From: JANNYA01 sp031422315
GTDB lineage: Bacteria; Pseudomonadota; Gammaproteobacteria; Xanthomonadales; SZUA-5
Length of the DNA: 64,000 bases
Reading direction: 5' to 3'
NCBI GenBank assembly: GCA_031422315.1
Contig: JANOQN010000054.1
Span: 62,001 to 126,000 of the forward strand
Shown: positions 1-9,420 of the stretch, piece after piece
How the letters are laid out: each line of letters starts with the position of its first letter
How positions within the stretch are numbered: position 1 is the first letter of the stretch
Notes under the pieces: model-generated
Told to the model about the DNA's origin: nothing
What the model saw: only the letters and a program-made list of their open reading frames with translations
Database searches by the model: none
Position numbers and translations under genes: made by a program

Positions 1-1
1 T

Positions 2-376
2 GAAAAGCAAACCGTTGCAGCGCTTGGTTACGGCATCTACCCGATTAAAACCGAAGATACGACGCTACTTTTTGAAGCGGGTTTAGGCTATCGACAAGCC
101 ACATTGATCACAACTGGCGACAGTGACGGCGAAGCGGTATTCCGTGGCAAGATAGATTTCAACACCAAGCTGACCGAATCAACCGCGCTTTTTAATACGT
201 TTTTGGTCGAAGCAGGTTCCGACAGCAAGTACTACCAAAATGATTTAGGCGTTGCAGTGAAAATGTCCGATGCATTTGCGGTAAAAACCGGATTTCAACT
301 TCGACGTAACACCGTTAAAAACTTCAATGGCGTGACCGATCGCTTGTTTACCACCAATTTGGTCTATAGCTTCTAA
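2..376 (+). CDS. DUF481-like outer-membrane protein, C-terminal part (5' end outside window)
   Basis: The reading frame is open from the first bases of the window and ends at a TAA at 374-376, so only about the last 124 residues are present. They show alternating hydrophobic and polar residues, as in beta-strands, and end in LVYSF. A C-terminal aromatic residue is the usual signal for insertion of outer-membrane beta-barrels by the BAM machinery. The pattern resembles the C-terminal half of DUF481 (YdiY-type, 'salt-induced outer membrane protein') barrels. The function of these proteins is poorly known. The family call is from pattern recognition, and the start lies upstream of the window. 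A strong terminator follows directly. Confidence 0.6.
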   Translation, partial: EKQTVAALGYGIYPIKTEDTTLLFEAGLGYRQATLITTGDSDGEAVFRGKIDFNTKLTESTALFNTFLVEAGSDSKYYQNDLGVAVKMSDAFAVKTGFQLRRNTVKNFNGVTDRLFTTNLVYSF

Positions 377-402
377 AACTGGACGAGCTAAACTCGCCTT
401 GC

Positions 403-428
403 CAAAAACCCGCCGATTGGCGGGTTTT
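403..428 (+). terminator. Rho-independent terminator
   Basis: The hairpin pairs AAAAACCCGCC with GGCGGGTTTTT around a short ATT loop and ends in a T-run. It lies 27 bases after the stop of the DUF481-like gene and separates it from the glucan synthase gene. Confidence 0.85.
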
Positions 429-530
429 TGCTTTCTGCGTGGATAACGAGATCAAAGATTGCAACAAATTCAGCGCGCTAATGCATTTCCAGCTGCGAGT
501 CATCACGCGACTGACACACTGCCGCTCGTC

Positions 531-3149
531 ATGAAAACCGTTTCTATCAACGAATCACCAGCAAACCCTCAGCGCGCCCCAGCGCCGTGGTGGAAAGCTA
601 TTGCACTTTCACTATTGGTTTGCGGCCTGAATTTTGCGTTTTGGGCCACTACGCATCAACCTAGCCAGCTGCCCAGCGTAGTGGGTGGCAAGCTATCGGG
701 CATGGCCTACGCGCCGTTTCGGCGTGATCAAAGCCCATTGACTGGGCAATTTCCAAGCCTTGCGCAAATTCGCGAAGACTTAGCCATGCTGGCCCCACAC
801 ACCCGCGCCATTCGCACCTATACCAGCGCGGAGATACCCGAGGTGCCCGCAATTGCTGGCGAGTTTGGTTTACAAGTCAACGCGGGCGCGTGGATTGATA
901 ATCGACCGGAAAACAATCGGCGAGAGCTCGAAGCCCTCATCAAGGCGGCTACAGGTCAGTCGAACATCAACCGCGCGATTGTAGGCAATGAAGCGATCTT
1001 GCGCGGTGACTTGAGTATGGCCGAGCTCGCGGTGTACTTAAATGAGGCACGCGCGCGACTTGATATTCCGGTATCCACTGCAGAAAACTGGGATTTTTGG
1101 CTCGCACATCCAGAATATGGCGCGCAGGTCGACTACATTGCCGTGCATCTGCTGCCCTACTGGGAAGGCGTTAGCCAAGAATTTGCGCTGAAGCGAGCAC
1201 AGGAACGCTTGAGCGCAGTGCAAGCGGCCTTCCCGAACAAAGAAGTCGTGGTCGGCGAAGTTGGCTGGCCAAGCGCCGGTGAGCGCTTTCAAGACGCGCT
1301 GCCGAGCCTGCAAACGCAAGCACGCTTCGTGCGGGAATTCGCCAATCATGCGAACGCGCTCGGCGTTGAGTTTTACTTGATGGAAGCCATCGACCAGCCC
1401 TGGAAAATGCGCGAAGGTAGAGTCGGCGCGTATTGGGGCATGTTCGATTCCAATCGCCAGCCCAAATGGGCGCTGAGCGGGCCGGTGCAGGGCGATCAAA
1501 ACTGGCAGCTCAAAGCACTGCTTGCCGCGTTGTTGGCGTTTATTCCGATCATGCTTTTTGCGCGCGTTTTTGGGCGCTTTAAGTTTTGGGGACGGTTTTT
1601 CTTTGCTAGCTTGTTACAAGCGGGCTGCGCGCTCGGGGTTTGGTTGGTCGGCGTGCCGGCGCAGTTTTACCTAGGCTGGCTAGACTGGAGCATGTTTTTA
1701 CTATTGCTACCGGCACAGCTGGCGATTATTGCCACCATTTGGTTTGCCGGTTTCGAGTTCACTGAAGCCGTTGCGCAAAAATATTGGATTCGACGATTTG
1801 AGTTAAAGCCGCTGACAAAAGGTGCAGCACAGCCGAAAGTGTCAATCCACCTTCCCTGCCATAACGAACCACCCGATATGGTGATCTTGACGCTAAATTC
1901 CCTGGCCGCTTTGGATTACAAGAATTTCGAAGTATTGGTGCTAGATAACAACACCGAAAAAGATGAAATCTGGCAGCCGGTACAGGCGCATTGTGAAAAA
2001 CTCGGGCCGCGCTTTCGGTTTTTCCATTTGCGGCCCTGGCCAGGTTATAAAGCGGGCGCGCTGAACTTTGCGCTGGAAAACACCTGTAAAGACGCCGAGA
2101 TTATTGCGGTGGTCGACAGTGATTACGCGGTGTGCGCTGATTGGTTGATCGCCCTAGTTGGCTATTTTGACGATGCAAAAGTAGCCATCGTGCAATGCCC
2201 GCAAGCGCACCGAAATTATGAAAATAACGCGTTTCGGCGCATGTGTAATTTTGAATATGACGGCTTTTTCCGGATCGGCATGCACCACCGCAACGAGCGC
2301 AACGCAATGATCATGCACGGCACCATGACCATGGTTCGCGTCAGCGCATTGACTGAGGTTGGTGGCTGGGCACAGTGGTGTATTTGCGAAGATGCCGAGC
2401 TGGGCCTAAAGCTGATGGCGAAAGGCTATGAAGCTAACTACGTTGACGTAGTCATGGGTCAAGGCCTAACGCCAGCAGATTTTACTGCGTATAAAAGCCA
2501 GCGCTTTCGCTGGGCTTTTGGCGCTATGCAAATTCTAAAAGCACACGGTAAAACCCTGCTCGGCTTGGATAAAGCGAGCGGCGAAAAGCTTAGCACCGGC
2601 CAGCGCTATCACTTCCTCACCGGCTGGTTTGGCTGGTTTGCCGACGCACTGCATTTGGTTTTTACGCTGATGGCGCTGGCCTGGAGCTTCGGAATGCTGA
2701 TAAACCGCGAGCTATTCGCCATGCCGCTAACGCTATTTTTGCTGCCGGTGCTGGGCTTTTGCATCCTCAAAGCAGTGTTCGGCATCACGCTGTACCGCGC
2801 ACGGGTCGATTGCAGCTGGCGTGATTGCCTGAGCGCATCACTCGCTTCAATGGCGCTCAGCCATGCCATTGCGCGCGGCATATTAAAAGGCCTAACCAGC
2901 AACACGCACCCGTTCGAGCGCACCGCAAAAAGCCGGCGACTGCGCCGCAAACCCAACCCATTTACCGCCGTACAGGAAGAAACCGCGCTGCTGGTTTGGC
3001 TGATCGCTGCATTTGTTTGGATATGCACGCTGCTGGATTCTGGCGCGCCAGAAGTGCAGCTGTGGCTGGCGATTTTGAGCGCACAGGCGCTGCCGTATGC
3101 CAGTGCGGTGGTTACGGCTTGGATTGCTGCAAGGTCGGAGTGTGGCTGA
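531..3149 (+). CDS. NdvB-like beta-glucan synthase: GH17 domain fused to GT2 glycosyltransferase
   Basis: A membrane protein of about 872 residues. After an N-terminal membrane anchor (about residues 22-42) comes a GH17-type beta-1,3-glucanase/transglycosylase domain with the acid/base motif IVGNEAIL and the nucleophile motif VVGEVGWPS. A group of transmembrane helices follows (about residues 325-420), then a processive family 2 glycosyltransferase with VVDSDYAV (DxD), ICEDAELG (ED) and QRFRWAFG (QxxRW), then more helices. NdvB proteins of Bradyrhizobium and Pseudomonas share this order and make cyclic or periplasmic beta-(1,3)-glucans; the GT2 half polymerises UDP-glucose and the GH17 half probably branches or cyclises the chain. 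That product is inferred here. The frame also opens upstream at a TTG (459), but ATG 531 gives a more usual N-terminus. Neither start has a strong ribosome binding site. Confidence 0.82.
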   Translation: MKTVSINESPANPQRAPAPWWKAIALSLLVCGLNFAFWATTHQPSQLPSVVGGKLSGMAYAPFRRDQSPLTGQFPSLAQIREDLAMLAPHTRAIRTYTSAEIPEVPAIAGEFGLQVNAGAWIDNRPENNRRELEALIKAATGQSNINRAIVGNEAILRGDLSMAELAVYLNEARARLDIPVSTAENWDFWLAHPEYGAQVDYIAVHLLPYWEGVSQEFALKRAQERLSAVQAAFPNKEVVVGEVGWPSAGERFQDALPSLQTQARFVREFANHANALGVEFYLMEAIDQPWKMREGRVGAYWGMFDSNRQPKWALSGPVQGDQNWQLKALLAALLAFIPIMLFARVFGRFKFWGRFFFASLLQAGCALGVWLVGVPAQFYLGWLDWSMFLLLLPAQLAIIATIWFAGFEFTEAVAQKYWIRRFELKPLTKGAAQPKVSIHLPCHNEPPDMVILTLNSLAALDYKNFEVLVLDNNTEKDEIWQPVQAHCEKLGPRFRFFHLRPWPGYKAGALNFALENTCKDAEIIAVVDSDYAVCADWLIALVGYFDDAKVAIVQCPQAHRNYENNAFRRMCNFEYDGFFRIGMHHRNERNAMIMHGTMTMVRVSALTEVGGWAQWCICEDAELGLKLMAKGYEANYVDVVMGQGLTPADFTAYKSQRFRWAFGAMQILKAHGKTLLGLDKASGEKLSTGQRYHFLTGWFGWFADALHLVFTLMALAWSFGMLINRELFAMPLTLFLLPVLGFCILKAVFGITLYRARVDCSWRDCLSASLASMALSHAIARGILKGLTSNTHPFERTAKSRRLRRKPNPFTAVQEETALLVWLIAAFVWICTLLDSGAPEVQLWLAILSAQALPYASAVVTAWIAARSECG

Positions 3150-3299
3150 AAGTACGAAAACTTTCGAACACGCGACATCCATTGAAATATCACAGCATGA
3201 TGGCGAAAGAAGCTGTTAGTATTTCGTTACGCGGTTACCTAAAGTTAGCCGATACACATCGAAATTTCTTGCGCGGTTGCGCGTTTTTTGGGGAATCCT

Positions 3300-6200
3300 A
3301 TGAAGAATAAACCTGTGTCCATTCGCCTTGGCCTACTGCCTTTGGCACTTGGACTTGCGATAAGCCAGATTGCATATTCGCAAGACGCCGAAACCGAAAC
3401 TACCGACGCTGAGGTTGATAAAGCGCAAGAGCTAGATGCCGTCACTGTTACCGGTTCGCGTATTCGACGTGCGGGTTTCGACACGCTTGAACCAGCGACA
3501 AGTGTGAGCCGAGAGGACATTAATCAACGCGGCATTACCAATGTGGCTGATTCACTTAACGAATTGCCCGGATTTAGCGCAGGCACTACGCCAGAAGGTG
3601 GCCAAGCTGGTTTTGGCGCAACGGTTAACTTTGTTAATCGCTTTGGTTTGGGCACAAATCGCACGCTGACAACCGTGAACGGTAGGCGCTTTGTATCGTC
3701 AAACCCAATTACCATTTTCGGCCCCATAGGCTCAAACCCCGGTGCACAGGTCGATTTAAACGCCATACCGACACAACTTATCGAACGGGTTGACAACTTA
3801 ACGGTAGGTGGCGCACCAGTTTATGGCTCGGATGCGATTGCCGGCACCGTAAATATTACGCTGCGGCGTGACTACGAAGGCGCTGAAGTCGGCGCGACCT
3901 ATGGCTTGAGTTCTCGCGGAGATAATGAACGATTCAACGGCAACGCTATATGGGGCAAGAACTTCGCGGATGGCCGCGGCAATATAACGCTGGCTGCTTC
4001 GGTCGATACGATCCAAGGCGTCAATCAAGTTGACCGAGAGCTGTTCCGGCGCGCCATACTGTTTAGCCCCAATCCACTTGCGACGGGTTTAGCTTTGCAA
4101 CCCGGGCGGACGCCAGCCAATGACGGCCGATTCAATCCGAACATTCCGTTCAACACCGGCGCTGCGGATGGCATTCCGAACTCAGTATTAATTTTGAACC
4201 GGCGTATTCAACAGCTTACGCCAGGTGGTTTATTGTTCCCTGCCACCGGCGCAACCACACTTGATGCAGCAGGCACCTTGCGTGGTTTTGGTGCAGATTC
4301 CAGAACCTATCTGCAATTTGATGCCGCAGGCAACATTGTGCCCTACAACCCTGGCATTTCTTTTGGCGCAACGGACGCATCCGGTGGAGATGGACTCTAT
4401 TTGGTCGAGTTCGGGCAGATCACCAGCGACATTGAGCGCGCAAACCTTTTCTCAAGCGGCCACTTCGATTTTAGCGATCAGTTAACCGGTTATTACGAAG
4501 CGCTTTACTTCGGTTCTAAAGGCACTGAAATAAACGACCAACCGATTTTTAATGCAACGCTATTTGGTGGGCTTAGCGCACCGTTGACCTTCCAGGCCAA
4601 CGATCCACGCTTAAATGCGGCTTCGCAAGCACGATTAGCATCGCTCGGCGTAACGAGTTTTCGTGTTTCAAGGGCTTCACGCGATTTGGTTAAAAACAGT
4701 GCGCGAACTGAAACGGACTTAGTGCGGGGGGTTATTGGCGCAACTTACGAGTTCGATTTCGCAGATCGCGCAATGGCCTGGGACACCTCGATCAATTACG
4801 GCCGAAGCGAGTCGGATAACTTTGCCAACGTGCTGAATCAACAAAACTTTATCAATGCGATTAACGTTACTCGTAATGCGGCTGGTCAAATTGTTTGCAA
4901 CCCTACCGGTACGATTGGCGTTATCGTAGGTGGCGTCACGCCGCGCGTAGATGCAGCCTGTACACCTCTTGATATTTTCGGCGAAGGCCGTGCAACGGCT
5001 GCCGCGCGTGACTACGTTACCGGCATTACCAAAGCCAACTCGCTCATAGAACAAACGATTTTCAATACCAACCTTACTGGAACACTGTTTGACTACTACG
5101 CAGGCAATATCCAGTTCGCGTTAGGTTATGAATATCGCGAAGAAGAGGGCGAGTTTAATCCTGATGCGTTTCAGCGTGCAGGCTTAGGTCGGGCGGTTCC
5201 AATCGGCGGGCTTACGGGTAAATACGACACCAATGAGGTGTTTGCAGAACTGCTGATCCCGCTGGTTTCGCCAGACAGTGAAATTCCAGGTTTGTACGCA
5301 CTAGATGTCGAACTAAAAGGACGCCACATCGATAATTCAACTAACGGCACGTTCGATAGCTATACCTACGGCCTTCAATGGAGCGTCTTACCTGATCTGC
5401 GTTTGCGCGGAAATCGCACGCGATCATTGCGCGCACCGGCATTGGCTGAATTATTCACACCGCTGTCGACCGCGTTTTTTGCTGCAAACGACCCATGTGA
5501 TGGCCGCTTTATAGGGCAACCCTCTGCCCCAGGTCGCCCCGCTGGCCCTGGCACGCCGCGCTTTGAAAACTGTCAAGCCGCATTCAGAGCGCTGGGCCTT
5601 GCGACGCCAACCCAGCCGTTGACGAATTTCACTTCGACAATCGTAACGGCCACCCAACAAGGCGTAACCAGCGGTGACCCAACTCTGCGCAATGAAGATG
5701 CGTTTTCAGGCACGTTTGGATTTGTCTGGGAGCCTGATTTTTTCAGAGGCTTTAGCATGTCGATGGACTACATCGAGATCAATATTGAAGACGCAATATC
5801 GTCTTTGACCGCAACTCAGCTAACCAATCTTTGCTATGACGATCCGAATTTTGATCGCAGTAATCCTCGCAACGGCAACGCATTTTGTTCTCGCCTAAAT
5901 CGAACCGCGAACGGGCAAATCCTAAACACGGTCAATGCAGACGGCACACAAACGCCAGCAGTGCGAACCGGCTTCTTTAATGCCTCGTCATTTGACTTTA
6001 GAGGTGTCACAGCGCAAATTGGCTACGATTTTGAGATTGAATCTGGCTATCGCTTCGATTTTGACGTTAACGCGTTCAATATGCGCGAGCTTAAACAGCT
6101 ATTGAACCAAGGCGTACCCGATTTTCAAGATGGCGAGCTTGGCAATCCTCCGCGCCAGTATCAGTTCAAAACCGGCGTCTTTAAAGGCCCGATTGGCGTA

Positions 6201-6452
6201 ACCGTGCAGGCAAATTATCAAAGCGCGCAAGTTTTTGATCGCATCTTTAACGCAGAAACGCGCGACATCCTGAAGCTTGAAAGTCACACAACCTATGATT
6301 TAGGCGTGATGTACAACGTCAACGAAAATGCCTCATTGCGTTTTGCGATGACCAATGTTGGCGACAAAGAGCCACCGTTTGGCACCACTGGTATTAGCTT
6401 CTACGATATTTTGGGAAGACGCATGACCATCTCGGGCGAATATCGCTTTTAG
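3300..6452 (+). CDS. TonB-dependent outer-membrane receptor
   Basis: About 1050 residues. ATG 3300 is preceded by GGGGA at good spacing; a TTG 12 bases upstream is in frame but less likely. The signal peptide ends near IAYSQ|DAE. A TonB box-like stretch (ELDAVTVTGSRI) leads into the plug domain (about residues 45-180, with VYGSDAIAGTVNI near its end). A large beta-barrel follows and ends in the insertion signal SGEYRF. The family imports iron chelates, vitamin B12 or carbohydrates across the outer membrane using TonB-ExbBD energy. Long receptors of this kind with NVADSLNELPGF plugs are common in Xanthomonadales and related groups, often for carbohydrates. No substrate gene lies next door, so the ligand is unknown. 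The gene stands alone with its own terminator. Confidence 0.93.
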   Translation: MKNKPVSIRLGLLPLALGLAISQIAYSQDAETETTDAEVDKAQELDAVTVTGSRIRRAGFDTLEPATSVSREDINQRGITNVADSLNELPGFSAGTTPEGGQAGFGATVNFVNRFGLGTNRTLTTVNGRRFVSSNPITIFGPIGSNPGAQVDLNAIPTQLIERVDNLTVGGAPVYGSDAIAGTVNITLRRDYEGAEVGATYGLSSRGDNERFNGNAIWGKNFADGRGNITLAASVDTIQGVNQVDRELFRRAILFSPNPLATGLALQPGRTPANDGRFNPNIPFNTGAADGIPNSVLILNRRIQQLTPGGLLFPATGATTLDAAGTLRGFGADSRTYLQFDAAGNIVPYNPGISFGATDASGGDGLYLVEFGQITSDIERANLFSSGHFDFSDQLTGYYEALYFGSKGTEINDQPIFNATLFGGLSAPLTFQANDPRLNAASQARLASLGVTSFRVSRASRDLVKNSARTETDLVRGVIGATYEFDFADRAMAWDTSINYGRSESDNFANVLNQQNFINAINVTRNAAGQIVCNPTGTIGVIVGGVTPRVDAACTPLDIFGEGRATAAARDYVTGITKANSLIEQTIFNTNLTGTLFDYYAGNIQFALGYEYREEEGEFNPDAFQRAGLGRAVPIGGLTGKYDTNEVFAELLIPLVSPDSEIPGLYALDVELKGRHIDNSTNGTFDSYTYGLQWSVLPDLRLRGNRTRSLRAPALAELFTPLSTAFFAANDPCDGRFIGQPSAPGRPAGPGTPRFENCQAAFRALGLATPTQPLTNFTSTIVTATQQGVTSGDPTLRNEDAFSGTFGFVWEPDFFRGFSMSMDYIEINIEDAISSLTATQLTNLCYDDPNFDRSNPRNGNAFCSRLNRTANGQILNTVNADGTQTPAVRTGFFNASSFDFRGVTAQIGYDFEIESGYRFDFDVNAFNMRELKQLLNQGVPDFQDGELGNPPRQYQFKTGVFKGPIGVTVQANYQSAQVFDRIFNAETRDILKLESHTTYDLGVMYNVNENASLRFAMTNVGDKEPPFGTTGISFYDILGRRMTISGEYRF

Positions 6453-6479
6453 TTTTGCGGTACTTGCAAGACATTAAAG

Positions 6480-6501
6480 CGGCCCGAAAGGGCCGTTTTT
6501 T
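6480..6501 (+). terminator. Rho-independent terminator after the TonB receptor
   Basis: CGGCCC-GAAA-GGGCCG tetraloop hairpin followed by six T residues, 27 bases past the receptor stop codon. Confidence 0.88.
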
Positions 6502-6719
6502 ATGATCGTTCTCTAAAATATTTTTTGAAACACAGTGTGAGGATTGCCGAAGCCGCGTCTCTTAAGCTGTGATCCTGAAGAATCCTAGTTAAACAGCACT
6601 GCTCACCCGCCATCCAAGATTGACGGTTCACAGCGACACAGCTGCCAAAGCATGGGTCGACGAAGCCTGTGGCGACTTCTATGATTCCTACAGCGCAAGT
6701 TCTATTTCGGGGAAACACC

Positions 6720-9359
6720 ATGAGCGAAAACCCAAAGATTGACGATGTTGATTGCTTTCAACGCCTGCTTTTTGATGCGGAATTAACGGCGAGTGGCGGT
6801 AAAAAAGGCGCGCTGATTGGGCTTGCGCTGTCGGGCGGTGGCATTCGTAGCGCGACGTTTTGCTTAGGCGTGGCGCAAAGCTTGGCAAAACATGGATTGC
6901 TACGCCATTTTGACTATTTATCTAGCGTGTCAGGCGGTGGGTTTCTAGCCAGCTTTATTCATCGGCTGCGCAAGGAGCGCGGTCAAGACGTTTGGCAAGA
7001 AGAGCTTATCCCTAAAACAGATGCGCAAAAAGATGCCAACCCCAGCATTAGCCACATCCGGCGCTATAGCAACTATTTAAATCCTAACAAATCGCTGCTT
7101 TCAGGCGACACCGCAGGATCACTCGGCGCGTGGGCTCGCAACGTGTTTTTAATCCAATTACAGCTAGCATTTTTCTTGTTCGCAGTCATTTTAGCGGCCT
7201 ATGCGGTACTCGATGCGGCCTATTGGTACAGCACGGAAGTACACGACACACAGCGGCGATTGATCTCCGGCAGCTTCGCGTTTTTAGGCCTTTTGACTTT
7301 TGGCATTTCACATCAGCGCTTGCTCGCCGATAAATATGATGAGCAAGCTCAGTCAATTTTTTGGGTACAGGCGAGCAGTTTCAGTTTTGCCTTGGCGGCA
7401 ATTTTTAGCGCGCTTGGTTTGATCAGTGTGGCGCTTCACAACAGTCTGCCAGCGTGGTGGTATTACGTTGGAATGACAGTCGCGCTTTATGTGCTGGCGG
7501 AAATACTCAGCGTGCCTTTGGGTGCATTTTCTAAAAAAGACTTGTTTAAGCGGCGCTTTAGGGATTACGGGATTTCCTTGCTTGGGGCTTTCTTAGGTAG
7601 CGCTTTGGGCGGTGTTTTGCTTTGGATTAGTAACAGCGCACTTGTATATTTCGGCAATCGCGTGTGTACCGCCGCAGGTAATTTAGCGGATAGCATTTTT
7701 CTGCTCGGCGTAATCTTTGGGCCACCGATAGTTATGCTGTGCATTTTGGCGGCTGCGTGCTTGCAGTTGGGGATAATGTCTTTTTCTGATCGCGGAATTG
7801 AAGTTCAACAGCGCCTGCGAACGGATGTGATTCGCGAATACTGGGCTCGCATAGGCGGTCGCGGTTTAATGATTATGGTCTTTCTGTGGCCCGCTGCTAG
7901 TGCGCTGATTTTATTGTCATCTTGGATGATGGCAAATTTGCAGCAAAATTGGCTGGCTGTTGCGGGCTGGCTGGGCAGCACGGCGGGCGCACTTGTGTTG
8001 GGCGGCGGCAGTAAAACTTCGGATATGGCAGCTGGAAATAGCCGCTGGCGCGAGTATTTAACTATGCTATTACCCTACGTGTTCGCTTTCGGTTTATTGG
8101 CACTTATTAGTATCGGCTGCGCGCGCGGACTAGCCATGATTGTGAGCGTTAACGAGGCTGTTCCAGGGAGTTTTAGTGGCTACGCGGCGTGGCTAGTTAG
8201 GCTTTTAAGCGCGCTACATGGCGAGCGAATTTTGCTACTGGTAGCCGCACTGGGGTTTTTTTGGTTTTTGCTGAGCGCAATGATTGATATCAATGAGTTC
8301 GGGCAAACTAAGCTGTATCAGCTGCGCATTGTGCGCGCTTATCAAGCGGCAGCACGCCCACAACGGGCCGCAGAACCGATTACCAACTTTGATCCGCAAG
8401 ATGATGTTTGCCTGGCCGCTATCGCTCAGCGGCCCTACCCGCTGATCAATTGCGCTATGAATTTGGTACAAAGTGATGACGCTAATCTCGACTGGCAAGA
8501 TCGTAAGGCGGCGAACTATGTGTTGTCGCCACTTTTTTGCGGATTTTTGCCCGGTCGCTTTAATCGGTGTATCGTGGGCGATAGCAATCCTGGTGTGTCA
8601 AAAACCGCGAACACCCTTTCATTGGGCGCTGCAGTGGCGATTTCCGGCGCGGCTGCCAATCCGAACATGGGCTATCACAGCTCGCCTGCCGTTACATTCT
8701 TACTGACTATTTTTAATGTGCGGTTAGGATGGTGGCTAGCCAACGAACGCAAGCAGCCGGATCTAAAGCCCAAACGATTAGGCTGGCATTTGATCATGGA
8801 AATGTTCGGGCGCACATCTGACAAGGGCCACTTGGTGAATCTTTCCGATGGCGGCCACTTTGAGAATCTAGCGGTGTATGAGCTACTGCGCCGCCAGGTT
8901 CGCTTGATTATTGCCTGCGATGTCGGCGCTGATCCGGGCTATCAGTATGAAGATTTAGCCGGCCTGGTACGCAAAGCGCGCATTGATTTGAATATTGAAA
9001 TAGAGCTTCGCAGCGATGCCAAACTGCCAAATAAACTTGCCGATGCTGACAAACCTTATGCCGCTTTCGAGATCAGATACCCACAGGGCGAACCGGGCGT
9101 TTTAATACTGATCAAACCATGCAAGTTAGCGGGCGTCAGCTTAGATGTCGAAAACTACGCCAGTGCAAATCCGCAATTCCCGCAACAGGGCACGAGCGAT
9201 CAGTTCTTTGATGAAGCCCAGTTTGAAAGCTACCGGAAATTAGGCAGACACATTGGCGAAAAGCTATGCACCGATTTAGCATCGACTACCGGCAGTTCGA
9301 ACGCGCCAGCACAGGCAACGGAGGCGGAAGCGTTGATTCAAGCTGCGAACTGGCTTTAA
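6720..9359 (+). CDS. Patatin-like phospholipase with integral membrane domain
   Basis: About 879 residues from ATG 6720, which has GGGGAAA just upstream (an in-frame ATG at 6681 is weaker). The N-terminal part has the patatin oxyanion loop LALSGGGIRSATF and the nucleophile elbow SSVSGGGF (GxSxG-like, with V-S-G-G). Eight or more hydrophobic segments lie between about residues 155 and 545. The catalytic aspartate motif NLSDGGHFENL (DGG) lies far downstream near residue 720, so the membrane region is inserted in or beside the hydrolase fold. Soluble patatins (ExoU, RssA/NTE types) are Ser-Asp dyad lipid acyl hydrolases. The long membrane-embedded versions are recurrent but mostly uncharacterised. 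Lipid hydrolysis at the inner membrane is inferred. The gene is monocistronic between convergent and unrelated neighbours. Confidence 0.85.
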   Translation: MSENPKIDDVDCFQRLLFDAELTASGGKKGALIGLALSGGGIRSATFCLGVAQSLAKHGLLRHFDYLSSVSGGGFLASFIHRLRKERGQDVWQEELIPKTDAQKDANPSISHIRRYSNYLNPNKSLLSGDTAGSLGAWARNVFLIQLQLAFFLFAVILAAYAVLDAAYWYSTEVHDTQRRLISGSFAFLGLLTFGISHQRLLADKYDEQAQSIFWVQASSFSFALAAIFSALGLISVALHNSLPAWWYYVGMTVALYVLAEILSVPLGAFSKKDLFKRRFRDYGISLLGAFLGSALGGVLLWISNSALVYFGNRVCTAAGNLADSIFLLGVIFGPPIVMLCILAAACLQLGIMSFSDRGIEVQQRLRTDVIREYWARIGGRGLMIMVFLWPAASALILLSSWMMANLQQNWLAVAGWLGSTAGALVLGGGSKTSDMAAGNSRWREYLTMLLPYVFAFGLLALISIGCARGLAMIVSVNEAVPGSFSGYAAWLVRLLSALHGERILLLVAALGFFWFLLSAMIDINEFGQTKLYQLRIVRAYQAAARPQRAAEPITNFDPQDDVCLAAIAQRPYPLINCAMNLVQSDDANLDWQDRKAANYVLSPLFCGFLPGRFNRCIVGDSNPGVSKTANTLSLGAAVAISGAAANPNMGYHSSPAVTFLLTIFNVRLGWWLANERKQPDLKPKRLGWHLIMEMFGRTSDKGHLVNLSDGGHFENLAVYELLRRQVRLIIACDVGADPGYQYEDLAGLVRKARIDLNIEIELRSDAKLPNKLADADKPYAAFEIRYPQGEPGVLILIKPCKLAGVSLDVENYASANPQFPQQGTSDQFFDEAQFESYRKLGRHIGEKLCTDLASTTGSSNAPAQATEAEALIQAANWL

Positions 9360-9420
9360 CGCGCTTTCGACTCTGGCAATTGTGATCGCTGGCGGGATTG
9401 AGTGTGAAGAATGCAGCTAT

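Noticed and set aside
2609..3193. 194-codon minus-strand frame antisense to the glucan synthase
   Set aside because: It runs fully across the GT2 gene, has Ser/Arg-rich noise composition and no ribosome binding site.
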